A DNA stretch of 64,000 nucleotides, from contig NZ_JAPNKA010000001.1 in NCBI RefSeq assembly GCF_026626635.1, positions 3,906,001 through 3,970,000 of the forward strand, written 5' to 3'. The notes below the pieces were generated by a model. It did not search any database, was not told the origin of the DNA, and was given only the letters and a program-made list of their open reading frames with translations. Position 1 is the first letter of the stretch, and every line of letters starts with the position of its first letter. The DNA is from Archangium lansingense (GTDB taxonomy: Bacteria > Myxococcota > Myxococcia > Myxococcales > Myxococcaceae). Below are positions 1-10,305 of the stretch, in pieces. The translations under genes were made by a program, and so were the position numbers.

Positions 1-3000
1 GATGATGACGCTGTCCCACAGATCGGTGCGCAACACGTCCAGGTTGGCGCGGTACACCGTGGGCTGGGTGGACATGGTGGAGGCCAAGTCCGCCAGGCTC
101 TGGATGTCCAGGCTCCCGCGAAGCTGGAAGAGATCGATGAGGTAGTGCTGGTCCAGCGAGCCCACGCGGGCGAGGGCTCGCAGCGACGCCGTCCGCTGGT
201 TGTAGCGCCACTCCTGTACCAGGCCCGGGTAGTCGCTGCGCAGCACGCGCTTGAGTCCCTCCACCGCACGTGTCTGCAGCTTCTCGTCCACCTTCAGGCC
301 CGCGCGCCGCGCCCCGTCCAGGAACTCCACCGCCAGCGCCGTCACCTGCACGTCGCCCGGGCCTCCCGGCCAGAAGGCGAACAGGCCCTGGTCATCCTGG
401 TAGAGCGCCATTTCCTCCTGGATGCGCTGCACGTTCCCGTTGATCTGCTTGCCGAAGGGCGTACGCACCCCCAGCTCGCGCAGCACCGCGGCCTGCGCCA
501 CGTCCGGGTAGAGCTGCGACAGCTTCTGCTCGAGGCAGCCGTGCGGGTACTCGGCCAGGTACTCCAGGCCGGAGATCATCTCCAGCACGCCGGGGATGGC
601 GGTGATGACGACCTCCTGCGACGCGGTGCCCGGACGCGCCGGTTCGGGCAGCGGCTTGAGCGTGGCGTTGCCCGCGTTCAGCGTGTCGAAGTACGCGAAG
701 TGCTCCACAATTCGGTCCGGTAGCACGGGTAGCTGCACCTCGAAGGCGTCCCCGGCCTTGTCTGCCTTGCGCTCGATGTCCACGCGCACCTTCAGGGACT
801 GCGGCTCGGACACATCCGCGCTCTTCACGGTGATGGGCGTGACGAAGCTCATGGCCCGGTTGGCCTGGAGCTCCACGTTCTGGCTCAGCGGCTGGAGGTC
901 CGCCGGGCCCGACACCCGCACCTGCACCGAGCCGGGTCCACCGCTGCCCTCCACGACCCGGCCCACCGCGCCGCCCCAGAAGCGGTCTCCCTGGCGCACG
1001 AAGCGCGGGAGCTGCGGCTGTACCAGCACCGGCAATCGCACGCGCAGCACCGTCTGCTTGTAGCCGAAGCGCTGCAGCCCGGAGATGGCCACTGCTCGCA
1101 CGCGGAAGTTGGTCAGGTCGTCCGACAGTGGCACCTGCACCGTCAGCTTGCCGGACGCCGGCACCTGCAACGTGGCCTGGTAGTACGGCACCGTCTGGAA
1201 GTTCTTGCGCACCACGCGCTTGCTGCCGCCTTCCTGTTCCTCCTCGCTGCCGTCACCTCCGGGCGTCTCCTCCTGCTCGAAGAGCTTGCCCACCAGGGTG
1301 TTGCGCGTGTCGCGCAGCGTGGTGCCGCGCATGTTCTCCTTGATGAGCTCGTCGAGCGGGTTGAGCGGCCCTTCCGGCGCGAGCGACAGCACGGCCTCGT
1401 CCACCAGCCACAGCGTCACCTCGCCAGCGAGCGGCTTGCCCTGGTCGTCCTTGAGCGCGAGCTCCACCGGGATGGTGGCTCCGGGGCGCGCCGTCTCCGG
1501 GTGCTTGATGTCCACCATCACCTGGTTGCGCACCGGCTCTACCTTCACGTCCACCGAGGCCCCGAGCGTCTGCGGCCGGTAGCGCGAGTCGTCCTTGTCT
1601 CCCTCGCCGAGCCGTCCCCGCATCAGCAGCACATGCACTGGCACGTTGGGCACGTGCTGGGAACGGATGGCCAGCTCGTGCACCGCCTTGCCACCGGACA
1701 CCTCGTGCCAGGTGTAGGTATTGCCACCCGGCTCCTCCACCACCACCAGTGCACGGCCCTCCTGGAAGGGGCTCTGGAGGATGAGGCGTGCCGTCTCGCC
1801 CGGCTTGTACGACGTCTTGTCCGGAGTAAGCCCGAACACGCCCTGGCGCGACTTCTGCCAGGCCATGGGCGTCTGGCCTCCCACGTACAGGTCCGCCGAC
1901 AGCGTCTGCACACGCCCCAGCTTGTCGCGCGCCACCAACTCCACCACGTACACGCCGGCCTCCTTCAGCTCAAAAGCTGGCGATACGGGCTTGTCCTCCG
2001 TGGTGGTGATTGTCTTCTCCGCGAGCTTCACATCCTCCTGCTCGGTGACGTAGCGGGCCTCGCCGGTGGCGAAGTGCGTCTCCCGAAGCTGGCTGTGCCA
2101 GATGCGCTTGTAGAGGCGCACCAGCACCTCCTGACCCTTCACCAGCTTGTCATTGACGCCCACGGCGACGATGTCCGGCGTGAGCGTGAAGGGCTTGTCC
2201 GAGTAGCGCGGCAGCTTCAGGCCCAGCACGAAGGGCGGCAGGGCCTTCACGTCTTGCACCGCGGAGACGGGCTGGTTGTCCGCGCCGGTGACGGTTGCTT
2301 CGAAGCGATAGATACGCGCCGAGCCGTCCAGGTCCAGCGCCGGGTTGACGCTCATCTCGTCGGCGCCGTTGTCATCCAGCGTCGCGTTGCGCGACATCGC
2401 TTCGGGGGCGCGGCTCTGTCCCTCGCGGGCGAACTGGGTGCTGGAGGCGAAGAGGAAGCCCTCGCGCCCCTTGGGCACGTAGTAGTAGGGGCGGCGCGTG
2501 ACAGTCCACGAGATGGGCTGCCCGGCCACGTTGCCGCCCGCGTAGTAGCGCGCCACCGCCTTCACCTTGAAGGGCGCATCCAGGCGCACCGTGGCGGGAC
2601 TGGAGAGCTGCACCTCGAAGGTGGGGATGCGGTAGGCCTCCACCTGGAACTTCCGGCGCATGAGCGTCTGCCCCGTGCGCACCTCCTCGAGCAATGCGTA
2701 GTACTCGCCGGTGGGCGCGTCCTTCTCCTGGAACTCGCCGGAGAAGCCGTAGAGCGCGGTGAAGGTCAGCGGCAGCTTCCAGGTCTGCTCGCCCGGGCCT
2801 TCCACTCGCAGCGTGTAGTTGCTCTCGTTCCCGGGGGCCACGAAGTCTCCGCCCACCTCTTTGCGCAGGAAGCCCTTGATGTAGACCTTCTCGCCCGGCC
2901 GGTAGATGGGCCGCTCGGTGAAGAGGAAGCCTCGCAGCCCATCGTTCGGCGGCGGCGGCGGCTGCTGCGACAGCCACTCCAGCCAGCCCGAGGACGGCGA

Positions 3001-4827
3001 CCAGTGGTTGTTGGTGAAGGCCGCCGGGGCCTCGCGTGGATCCAACACGAGGATGTCCTCGCCGTTCTGCACGGAGACGCGCTCGATGCGCACCCAGTCC
3101 GACTGGGGGCTGAGGCTCGCCCGGCCGTTTTCGTCCGTGGTGAGCTCGTGCTTGAAGGGCACCTCCATGGTCCTGTTCGGCCACTTCGGATCCGGCACCC
3201 GGCGATGGCCCTCGAGCACGATGCGCGCGCCACGGATCTCCTGGGCCGTGTCCAGCGTGCGCACGAAGAAGACGGCCTTGTCCCGCTCCTCCACCGTGCT
3301 CAGCGACAGGTTGGTGATTTGAACCCGGACGTAGGAGCGCTCGGGCGCGCCGGTGAGCCGCCGCAGGCCAACGAGGTACGTGCCGGGCCTCACCTTGCCC
3401 ACCGCCGGGTTGAGCAGGGGCGCCAGGTCCAGGCCGAAGGTGGTGGTGCCACCGCGCTTGGGCAGTGGCAGATCCACCAGCGTGGAGACGAGCGGCGTGC
3501 CCAGCAGCCGGATGTGCGCCGATAGCTCGTCCTCACCGATGTAGCCGGGCGTCGGCTTCACCTGGGGCTCCTCGCCGGGGAAGGGCGGGGCGCTCTGCTC
3601 GTTGATGACGATGGGCCGGTTGGGGAAGGGCCACAGGCCGGGGTGCAGCGGATCCACCCGGTAGACGCGCACGTCCGCGCGCGCGTCGCCGTAGCCCTGC
3701 AGCGGCAGCATGCGCGGGCCCTTGGCCTCCACCACCGCGGTGCCCTGCATCCAGCGCAGGAAGGGCTGCTTGAAGTCCAGGTGGAAGAAGACCTGGAGCT
3801 CGCCAGGGTCCCGCAGGGGCCGGCCGCTGTCATCGTGGATGGGCGCGGCACCAATGCGCATGCGGTACAGCGTGTCCGGGACGAACTTGCCGCGCAGGGC
3901 CACGCGGCTGCCGTACGCCTGGTAGTGCAGGTCCGGCACCGCGGGCTCCAGCCGCACCAGCTTCTTGAGCGTGGTGAGCGTGAGGCCCTCCACCGGCGCG
4001 GAGAAGACGAGCTGCGGCAGGTCTCCCTGGTTGCCGCACGCGAGCGCCATGTCTCGGGGCGTAGACGCTCCACCCGTCAGCGAGAACTGGCTCCTGCCGC
4101 ACTGCACCTGCTGGAGGTGGAAGGCGGGCCGCGTGGACAGCCGCCCCACCCACAGCACCTTGTCCTCATCGCCCAGCGCGAGGCTGACGTTGACGCGCAG
4201 CTGCTTGCCCTCGGGCACGTCCTCCTCGAGGGTGATGGCATAGACGGCCTGCTCGCGCTGGCTGCCGCGCGGGAGCTGCGACAGCGTCCAGTCCTTCAGC
4301 ACCCGCGTGGGCGAGTCCGCCAGGCCCGGCAGGTCGCGCACCTCCAGCCGCAGCATCTTGCGCAGCGAGTCGAGCGGCAGCGCCTGCGGGAAGGTGAGCG
4401 TGAGGGTGCGGAAGGGCCTCAGGTCCGTGCTGTCGGGCTGCGGCGACATCGCCGAGGGCGCCGACATCATCGTGGTGAGAATCTTCCGCGAGCCACCGGC
4501 CTCGAAGGAGAAGCGCGCCAGCGCGGGCCAGGGCTCGGCGGGGCGGAACTGGAGCGTCTTGCGGTCCGCCCAGAACCACTGGCCGGGCCACGAGGGCACC
4601 ACCTTGAGCCGCTTCGCGCCATCGTCGGCGCTCTGCTTGCCGGGCCCCACGTTGTCGGGGAAGTAGACGGTGACCGGGTCGAAGCCGCGCAGGAACTGGT
4701 CGGGGAGGATCTTCACTCCTCCGCCTTCGGGGCGCTGGCTCTCGTCGGCCGGACGGTACTCCTGCGCCCGGGCGGGGACGGCCGCGAGCACCAGGAGCAG
4801 GCAGAGAAGGGAGTTCACGAGGCGCAT
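1..4827 (-). CDS. Alpha-2-macroglobulin family protein (partial at left edge)
   Basis: Reading the complement from ATG 4827 gives an open frame of 1,609 codons with no stop before the window edge, so the C-terminus is missing. It opens with a signal peptide (MRLVNSLLCLLLVLAAVPARA). Long beta-sandwich MG-type domains follow, including an MG2-like segment (YRPGEKVYIKGF, complement near 2.9 kb). The thioester signature CLEQ lies at 526-537 (Cys about residue 1431) inside YPHGCLEQKLSQLYP. Bacterial alpha-2-macroglobulins are periplasmic or surface traps that capture attacking proteases through this thioester; the intact Cys and Gln argue for an active bait protein. Its ATG overlaps the TGA of the upstream giant protein by one base (TGATG at 4825-4829), so the two are probably translationally coupled and work together at the cell envelope. 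The family call is firm; the target protease is unknown. Confidence 0.93.
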   Translation of the reverse strand, partial: MRLVNSLLCLLLVLAAVPARAQEYRPADESQRPEGGGVKILPDQFLRGFDPVTVYFPDNVGPGKQSADDGAKRLKVVPSWPGQWFWADRKTLQFRPAEPWPALARFSFEAGGSRKILTTMMSAPSAMSPQPDSTDLRPFRTLTLTFPQALPLDSLRKMLRLEVRDLPGLADSPTRVLKDWTLSQLPRGSQREQAVYAITLEEDVPEGKQLRVNVSLALGDEDKVLWVGRLSTRPAFHLQQVQCGRSQFSLTGGASTPRDMALACGNQGDLPQLVFSAPVEGLTLTTLKKLVRLEPAVPDLHYQAYGSRVALRGKFVPDTLYRMRIGAAPIHDDSGRPLRDPGELQVFFHLDFKQPFLRWMQGTAVVEAKGPRMLPLQGYGDARADVRVYRVDPLHPGLWPFPNRPIVINEQSAPPFPGEEPQVKPTPGYIGEDELSAHIRLLGTPLVSTLVDLPLPKRGGTTTFGLDLAPLLNPAVGKVRPGTYLVGLRRLTGAPERSYVRVQITNLSLSTVEERDKAVFFVRTLDTAQEIRGARIVLEGHRRVPDPKWPNRTMEVPFKHELTTDENGRASLSPQSDWVRIERVSVQNGEDILVLDPREAPAAFTNNHWSPSSGWLEWLSQQPPPPPNDGLRGFLFTERPIYRPGEKVYIKGFLRKEVGGDFVAPGNESNYTLRVEGPGEQTWKLPLTFTALYGFSGEFQEKDAPTGEYYALLEEVRTGQTLMRRKFQVEAYRIPTFEVQLSSPATVRLDAPFKVKAVARYYAGGNVAGQPISWTVTRRPYYYVPKGREGFLFASSTQFAREGQSRAPEAMSRNATLDDNGADEMSVNPALDLDGSARIYRFEATVTGADNQPVSAVQDVKALPPFVLGLKLPRYSDKPFTLTPDIVAVGVNDKLVKGQEVLVRLYKRIWHSQLRETHFATGEARYVTEQEDVKLAEKTITTTEDKPVSPAFELKEAGVYVVELVARDKLGRVQTLSADLYVGGQTPMAWQKSRQGVFGLTPDKTSYKPGETARLILQSPFQEGRALVVVEEPGGNTYTWHEVSGGKAVHELAIRSQHVPNVPVHVLLMRGRLGEGDKDDSRYRPQTLGASVDVKVEPVRNQVMVDIKHPETARPGATIPVELALKDDQGKPLAGEVTLWLVDEAVLSLAPEGPLNPLDELIKENMRGTTLRDTRNTLVGKLFEQEETPGGDGSEEEQEGGSKRVVRKNFQTVPYYQATLQVPASGKLTVQVPLSDDLTNFRVRAVAISGLQRFGYKQTVLRVRLPVLVQPQLPRFVRQGDRFWGGAVGRVVEGSGGPGSVQVRVSGPADLQPLSQNVELQANRAMSFVTPITVKSADVSEPQSLKVRVDIERKADKAGDAFEVQLPVLPDRIVEHFAYFDTLNAGNATLKPLPEPARPGTASQEVVITAIPGVLEMISGLEYLAEYPHGCLEQKLSQLYPDVAQAAVLRELGVRTPFGKQINGNVQRIQEEMALYQDDQGLFAFWPGGPGDVQVTALAVEFLDGARRAGLKVDEKLQTRAVEGLKRVLRSDYPGLVQEWRYNQRTASLRALARVGSLDQHYLIDLFQLRGSLDIQSLADLASTMSTQPTVYRANLDVLRTDLWDSVII

Positions 4828-7800
4828 CACGGGCTCTCTCCGATGCGATTGAAGAAGTCGCGCAGGTACTCCTCGGGGACACCGGTCTTCGCACCGGCGA
4901 GTCCCACGAGGACGGGCTTGAAGGGGAGGGGACGCTCCAACGTGCTGGGAGCGTGGATGGCGAGCAGGTAGGTGCCCTTCTCGAGGGCGAGGAACTGCTG
5001 GCAGCCCTCGCCCAGCACGCGCTGGGTGGTGTCGAGCACGGTGCACTGGAGCACCTCGGCGGGCACCTGCAACCCCAGGCCGATGTTGCCGGCCGAGGCG
5101 GTGTCGAAGCGGAAGTAGTGCGTCTGTCCCGGGGCGACCCAGCCCTCGGCTGCGGCCACGCCCTCGGTCAGCGTTTTCACCGGTTCGTGCGTCCAGGTGA
5201 CGTTGCCGGTGAGGGGCTGGCCAGCGAAGCCACGCACTACGAGTCGGTAGGTACCGGCCTCGAGCAGCCGGTCGACGGAGCAGCCACGTTCCAGGCCCGC
5301 CACCACGAGCACGGTGGTGTCCCGGGCGAGGCCGCAGACCCCCGAGTCGCTCCGCAGGTGGACGACGGCATCGGCGGGCACGGTGAGGGTGCGCTCCACC
5401 ACTTCGGAGGAGAGACGCAGGGCCTTCGCGGCAGGCAGCTCGGGCGCCTTGCCCTTGGGGGCCGGGGGCAGCAGGGCCTGGCCGAGCCCTTCCGGAGTCG
5501 TGAGCACCGCGCGCACGCCGCCTGGGTTCGTCTCCAGCAGGAGCTGACCGCGGCGGCCTGGCGGCACCTGGTGCTCGCAGCCCTCCAGCCGCGTCCCGTC
5601 ATCGAGCGAGGCCACACACCGCTCCGCGCCCGTCACCCGCAGCAGGCGCGGGCTCTCCGAGGTACCGAAGGACAACACCTGCTGGCCGGGCACGCGGGAG
5701 GTGGCCTCGAAGAGGGTCGCGAGGGGCACTGCTGGCTTCGCCGCCTCCACCGAGAGCACCTCCGTCTGCACTCGGGACTCGGCCGGGGACCAGAGGAACA
5801 CCGCGCCGCCCGTGCCGCTCAGGATGCAGCGGGAGAGCGCGTCGCCGGGCGGGCACAGGTCCACCGCGGTGCCCTTGTCATCCACGAGCACGGCCCAGGC
5901 CTCCCGAGGAAGCGAGAGCTGCACGCGCGCGGGCTCACCGGGCATCACCATTCGGAGGCCGGGTCCACCACTCCACGTCAGGTCCTGCAGTCCGGGCGCC
6001 AGTGGCACGGATGAAGTGGGCACCGGGAAGGAGAGTCGCTGGACGACGGCCTCTCCCTTCTCGCCCACGGGCGTCCACCAACGCGCGAGCGACTCCTCGG
6101 TGGGGCCGGTGGCCGCGAAGCACGCGGAGCGCCGCTGCTGCGCCACGCCACCGTCCAACCGGCATGCCGGGTAGGCGGAGTCGCCAAAGGGCACGCTCAC
6201 GCGCATCAGGTGCAGGGCCTGCTGCTTCGAGCGCTGGCGAAGCAGCGCGGTGTCCCGGCTCAGCGAAGCGCGCTGCTCCTCGGGCTTCTCCAGCGTGGCC
6301 ACGCGCTCGGAGAGGAGGAATTTCGTCTCGGCGGTGGCGCCGGGCACACCGAACACCCAGTCACCGGCCTCCAGCGAGGCCTCGGGACCGCACGGCCGCA
6401 GGGGGCCCTGCTTGGACGCGGGCAGGCAGTAGACGCCGCTGCCCGTCTCGTAGCGGCCGGGCCTGGACACCTGTGCGCTCGTGGCCTCGCCGGCTGGGAT
6501 CCTCCCGCCGGAGAAGGGACGCAGGGGGCGCGCTGCCACGCTGGTGCTCACCTTGGTGGGCTGGCCCAGCGTCCACACGCGCACGCGCCAGGACGAGGTG
6601 CCCGGATTCAGCAGCACCTGGCACTCGCGCACGTCCATGCCTCGCGATACCACCGCGCCGCGCTCATCCTCCAGGGCACAGGAGAAGGCCGACTTCGCCC
6701 GCAGCACCACCTGCTGCAGCGTCTCCGCGGGCACGGGCGGCAGCGCGGCGCGCACCACCCCGTTGCCCACCTCCAGCGTGCCGCCCTCGGCGAGCACTCC
6801 GGCATCGGACACCGTGGCCAGCTCCACCGCGACGCGCGAGGGGCCCGGCTGTTGCGTCTGGCTCTCCAGCACGAGCGTGTAGCTGCCCGCGGGGAGTGGC
6901 TCGGCGATGGCGCAGTTCCAGTCCGCGCCATGGTCCGCGCTCTCCACCACGAGCCGTCCCGCGTTGTCGAAGAGGCGGCAGCGCACGTCCGTGCTGCCTC
7001 GCGTGAAGAGGCGCAGCGTGCCGTCCACCGGCAGCACCAGCGGGAAGCGCCCGGGGACGTTCACGTCCTTCACCATGGGGGGCGCGAGCACCTCGGTTCG
7101 CAGGTACAGCGAATAGGAGATGGCCACGTCCCCGCGGCTGTGCTCGGCCACCAGTTGGTAGCGTCCGGGCTCGAGCTGAAGGGACTGTCCCTCGGGGGGC
7201 GGCGTGTGCGCCGCGGGGAGAGGCGTCACCGCTGGAGCGGCCTCCTCCTCACCGGAAGACTCCGAATACTCAGAGGATTCCTCCGAGGCCTGCTCGCCCT
7301 CGGAATACTCGGAGGACCCTTCCTCCGATGGGGGCGGCGGCGGGGCGTACGTGCTCTGCGGAGCGATAACCTCCACGGGCTTGAGCGCACCGTCCGCGCC
7401 CACGGTGTAGAGCCGCCCCTGCATGCCATGGGTGAGCGTGAAGGACACGGCCATTCGCGCTGGCACCTCGAAGGTGAACTCGTCCTTGCCGTCCTTGCCG
7501 AGCTCCGCCCGGTACCACTGGTTGTAGAGCACCGCGTGCGCCTTGTTGCCCTTGAGCACCACCGGGGGCTGGATGCGCTCCAGCGCGGTGCGGCGCATGG
7601 ACTCCACCGTCAGCGGCAGCTGCGTCCACAGGTAGGTCCCCTTGGCCAGCCGCATCGATTGCTCGCAGGCCGTGGGCACCGCCACGACGGGCCAGCCCTG
7701 GGGATCATCCAGGCGGCACTGGAGCTGAGCTCCCAGCGCGGCGGTGGACAGGGTGTAGTCCGCGCCGCGAGGCACCGTGAGTTTCTGCTGGATGAGGTCG

Positions 7801-10073
7801 CCCGCTTCCACGCGGAAGAACACCTCGCCGTCCGCGCGTACGCCTTCGGCCCCCTTCACTTCGCGCCGCTCCAGCAGCACGGCCCCTCGGCCCTTGCTCT
7901 GATTCACGGTCTTCGCGGTGAGCAGGTAGCGGCCGGGCCGCAGGTAGGTGGACACGAGGCAGTTGCGCCCGCGCCCTCCGCCCTGGGCGCTGCCCACCTG
8001 GGGCACCACGGGCGTGCGGATGCTGCAGTCGGTGGCCAGCAGGCCCTGCGTCGTCACGTGGTAGAGGCCCTCCTTCTTGACGTCGAAGGTGAGCGAGTGC
8101 GACTGCCCGCGGTCGAAGTCGAACCAGGCGGGCTCGGAGGGCCGCAGCGAGGGCAGGGGAGGGAAGATCGGCGAGTAGGCGCTCAGCGGCGGCGGAGGCG
8201 GTGCGGGCGGCGGGGGCCGGTGCACCATCAGGTTGAGGGACGCTCCACCCGGCTGGGACAGCGTGAGTGTGCCGCCCGTGGACGGAAGCTGACAGCGTCC
8301 GTCACGCGCCTCCACCCGAGTGCTTCCCAGGGCGCACGTGAAGGGCTCGCCTCCGGAGGAGCGCACCTCCGCGGCGCCTCCTTGCGCCAGGGGCAGCTCG
8401 AGCGCATCCGTGCCGTCGAGCACCACCGGCAGGGGCTCGGAGAGGGCGAGCGGCAGCGGGCGCAGCACGAGGCCTCGCAGCGAGCTGGCCGTGCTCCGGT
8501 TGGCGACGATGCGGTAGAGGGTGTCCTTCCGCAACTGCACGCCCTTCATCAGGCACGAGGTGCGCGTGGCCGTGTCCTGCTGGGGCTCGCGGCCCTCGGG
8601 GGCCAGCGTGAGCCGCTCGATGCCCTCGGTGCCACCGTACAGCTTCAGCTCGTAGATGCCGGGCCCGGCCGTCTGGGCGATGCGGCACGTCTGCCCCCTC
8701 GGGTCCGTCTCGATGACGCGCTGCCGTCTGGGGCCGTCCACCTGCCATAGCTCGCAGCGGCTCTTGCGGTCCCCACTGGTGGAGAAGACGTAGCGCCCGG
8801 AGCGCGTCACCTCGAACCAGATGGTGGTGTTCGAGCCGTTGTAGTTGAAGGCCCGGCGGAACGGACGGTCGGGGCCCACCTCGGGCACATCGAACTTCAG
8901 GGGGACCCAGTCATTGCGGACCGACTCCTCCAGCATGCACCCCAGGGGCGCGCTGTCCGCGTCCAGGGGCACCTCATGCAGGCCCACCAGGAACTCGCCG
9001 CTGGAAGGTGCGCTGAAGTACGGCGTCAGCCCGCCCTGGCCGTAGGTGCCGTCCAGGAAGCGATCGTTCGCCGGGAGGGGGGCCCATTGCAGCATCAGCC
9101 GCGTTCCGGGCTCACCCCGGAGGATGGCCACGTGACGGCTCGTGCTCGCCCCACCCACCATCGCGCTGCACTGCGGGGCGAGCGCCTTGCTCTGGATCTG
9201 ACAGCTCGCCTCCGTGCTCGAGGTGACGTTGCTGGCGCCCTCGGCGGACAGCCCGTGGATGCTCAGGCGGCTGGAGGACTGGGTGCTGCTCTCGCGCGAG
9301 AGGAAGAGCGCGGAGGGCCCCGGGGGCAGCTCCACCGAGGACATGCCCCAGGACGGAAGGGTGACGCTCAGCGAGCGCACCGCGGGCGCCTTCGGGAAGG
9401 CATAGGCCACCGAGAGGGTGTTGTCCTCCTGTCCCTCGGTCCACTGTTTCGGGGCCGTGCCGTAGGCGGTGAGCAGGTAGCTGCCCGGGTCGAGCGTGGT
9501 CTCCAGCCACCACTCGTATTGAGGTTGCCCCGCGCGGGGTTGCGTGGAGGCGTCCTTCACCTGGACGGGCTCCAGCCACGCGCCGTTGCGCCACAGCCGC
9601 ACGTCTCCGGCGGTGCGGCCGGAGACCCGCAGGGTGACGGGCTGGCGCTTGTCGATTTTCAGCCAGAAGGACGCCTGGTGGCGCGGGGCGAGCACCTGGC
9701 GCACCTCGCGCTCCGGTACCAGCAGCACCGGCTGGGCGTTGTCCTCGGTGTAGGCCACCGCCTTGAGGTCCACCTTCCCCTGGGTGCCCTTGCCCGTGGT
9801 TCTCGAGGCCAAGCGCAGCTTGTAGGTGCCCTCGTCCAACAGCAGATCCAGCTCGCAGTTGGCACTCCCCGCGGCACCACTCTGGGCGAAGGGGCCGCGC
9901 ACCTGGTCGACGATTTCGCAGGAGGTCCCGGCGGGGGTGCGCGCGGTGATGGACACGCGCGAGGCGCGGTCGAGCGTGACGAGAGTCTCCTGATTGCCCT
10001 TCGCCGGCACGGAGGCGGGCGAGAGGCTGACGGCGTGGAGCAGGAGGGAAAGTGACAGCGGAGAGAGGAGCAT
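4827..10073 (-). CDS. Giant secreted protein of repeated PPC-like beta-sandwich units
   Basis: This frame of 1,748 aa starts at ATG 10073. That ATG directly precedes a hydrophobic leader (MLLSPLSLSLLLHAVSL) and has an AGAGGG motif 7 nt upstream; an in-frame start 18 codons earlier would bury the leader. The protein repeats a ~100-150 residue pattern: an F.F....G segment, a Cys in a strand such as LQCRLDD, then GTYLL or GRYLL. This resembles bacterial pre-peptidase C-terminal (PPC) beta-sandwiches. A Pro-rich linker (RPPPPAPPPPP) and an acidic Ser/Glu/Tyr linker (around complement 7240-7330) separate blocks of domains. No catalytic motif was found. It shares an operon with the alpha-2-macroglobulin, whose ATG overlaps its stop, so a helper or scaffold role for that protein is inferred. 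I do not recognise a named family for the whole chain. Confidence 0.85.
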   Translation of the reverse strand: MLLSPLSLSLLLHAVSLSPASVPAKGNQETLVTLDRASRVSITARTPAGTSCEIVDQVRGPFAQSGAAGSANCELDLLLDEGTYKLRLASRTTGKGTQGKVDLKAVAYTEDNAQPVLLVPEREVRQVLAPRHQASFWLKIDKRQPVTLRVSGRTAGDVRLWRNGAWLEPVQVKDASTQPRAGQPQYEWWLETTLDPGSYLLTAYGTAPKQWTEGQEDNTLSVAYAFPKAPAVRSLSVTLPSWGMSSVELPPGPSALFLSRESSTQSSSRLSIHGLSAEGASNVTSSTEASCQIQSKALAPQCSAMVGGASTSRHVAILRGEPGTRLMLQWAPLPANDRFLDGTYGQGGLTPYFSAPSSGEFLVGLHEVPLDADSAPLGCMLEESVRNDWVPLKFDVPEVGPDRPFRRAFNYNGSNTTIWFEVTRSGRYVFSTSGDRKSRCELWQVDGPRRQRVIETDPRGQTCRIAQTAGPGIYELKLYGGTEGIERLTLAPEGREPQQDTATRTSCLMKGVQLRKDTLYRIVANRSTASSLRGLVLRPLPLALSEPLPVVLDGTDALELPLAQGGAAEVRSSGGEPFTCALGSTRVEARDGRCQLPSTGGTLTLSQPGGASLNLMVHRPPPPAPPPPPLSAYSPIFPPLPSLRPSEPAWFDFDRGQSHSLTFDVKKEGLYHVTTQGLLATDCSIRTPVVPQVGSAQGGGRGRNCLVSTYLRPGRYLLTAKTVNQSKGRGAVLLERREVKGAEGVRADGEVFFRVEAGDLIQQKLTVPRGADYTLSTAALGAQLQCRLDDPQGWPVVAVPTACEQSMRLAKGTYLWTQLPLTVESMRRTALERIQPPVVLKGNKAHAVLYNQWYRAELGKDGKDEFTFEVPARMAVSFTLTHGMQGRLYTVGADGALKPVEVIAPQSTYAPPPPPSEEGSSEYSEGEQASEESSEYSESSGEEEAAPAVTPLPAAHTPPPEGQSLQLEPGRYQLVAEHSRGDVAISYSLYLRTEVLAPPMVKDVNVPGRFPLVLPVDGTLRLFTRGSTDVRCRLFDNAGRLVVESADHGADWNCAIAEPLPAGSYTLVLESQTQQPGPSRVAVELATVSDAGVLAEGGTLEVGNGVVRAALPPVPAETLQQVVLRAKSAFSCALEDERGAVVSRGMDVRECQVLLNPGTSSWRVRVWTLGQPTKVSTSVAARPLRPFSGGRIPAGEATSAQVSRPGRYETGSGVYCLPASKQGPLRPCGPEASLEAGDWVFGVPGATAETKFLLSERVATLEKPEEQRASLSRDTALLRQRSKQQALHLMRVSVPFGDSAYPACRLDGGVAQQRRSACFAATGPTEESLARWWTPVGEKGEAVVQRLSFPVPTSSVPLAPGLQDLTWSGGPGLRMVMPGEPARVQLSLPREAWAVLVDDKGTAVDLCPPGDALSRCILSGTGGAVFLWSPAESRVQTEVLSVEAAKPAVPLATLFEATSRVPGQQVLSFGTSESPRLLRVTGAERCVASLDDGTRLEGCEHQVPPGRRGQLLLETNPGGVRAVLTTPEGLGQALLPPAPKGKAPELPAAKALRLSSEVVERTLTVPADAVVHLRSDSGVCGLARDTTVLVVAGLERGCSVDRLLEAGTYRLVVRGFAGQPLTGNVTWTHEPVKTLTEGVAAAEGWVAPGQTHYFRFDTASAGNIGLGLQVPAEVLQCTVLDTTQRVLGEGCQQFLALEKGTYLLAIHAPSTLERPLPFKPVLVGLAGAKTGVPEEYLRDFFNRIGESP

Positions 10074-10305
10074 GAGGCCCTCTGGTGGAGGTGCCGCACA
10101 AGGGGTGCGGCCGGGCGCCCCCCTCATAACAGCAATCCCCGGGCCACCCTATAGGCACTCCCCAGGCCCCGGGCTTCACCCGGGGTGTGTCCGCGCGGCC
10201 ACGCCGTCGTGGCCCATGGCCCGCGTCAGTGCCACCCGGGAAGCACGTGCTGCGTTATCGACAACGGCCGCTGTCCTTGGAGCCAGCCCCGGTTTTAGGG
10301 GCGGG

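Noticed and set aside
1501-3525. A 674-codon plus-strand open frame
   Set aside because: It is antisense to the alpha-2-macroglobulin gene, whose frame contains the signal peptide and the CLEQ thioester.
6210-8750. An 846-codon plus-strand open frame
   Set aside because: It is antisense to the giant PPC-like gene and has shadow-type composition (long Arg/His/Gln/Leu runs, no motif).
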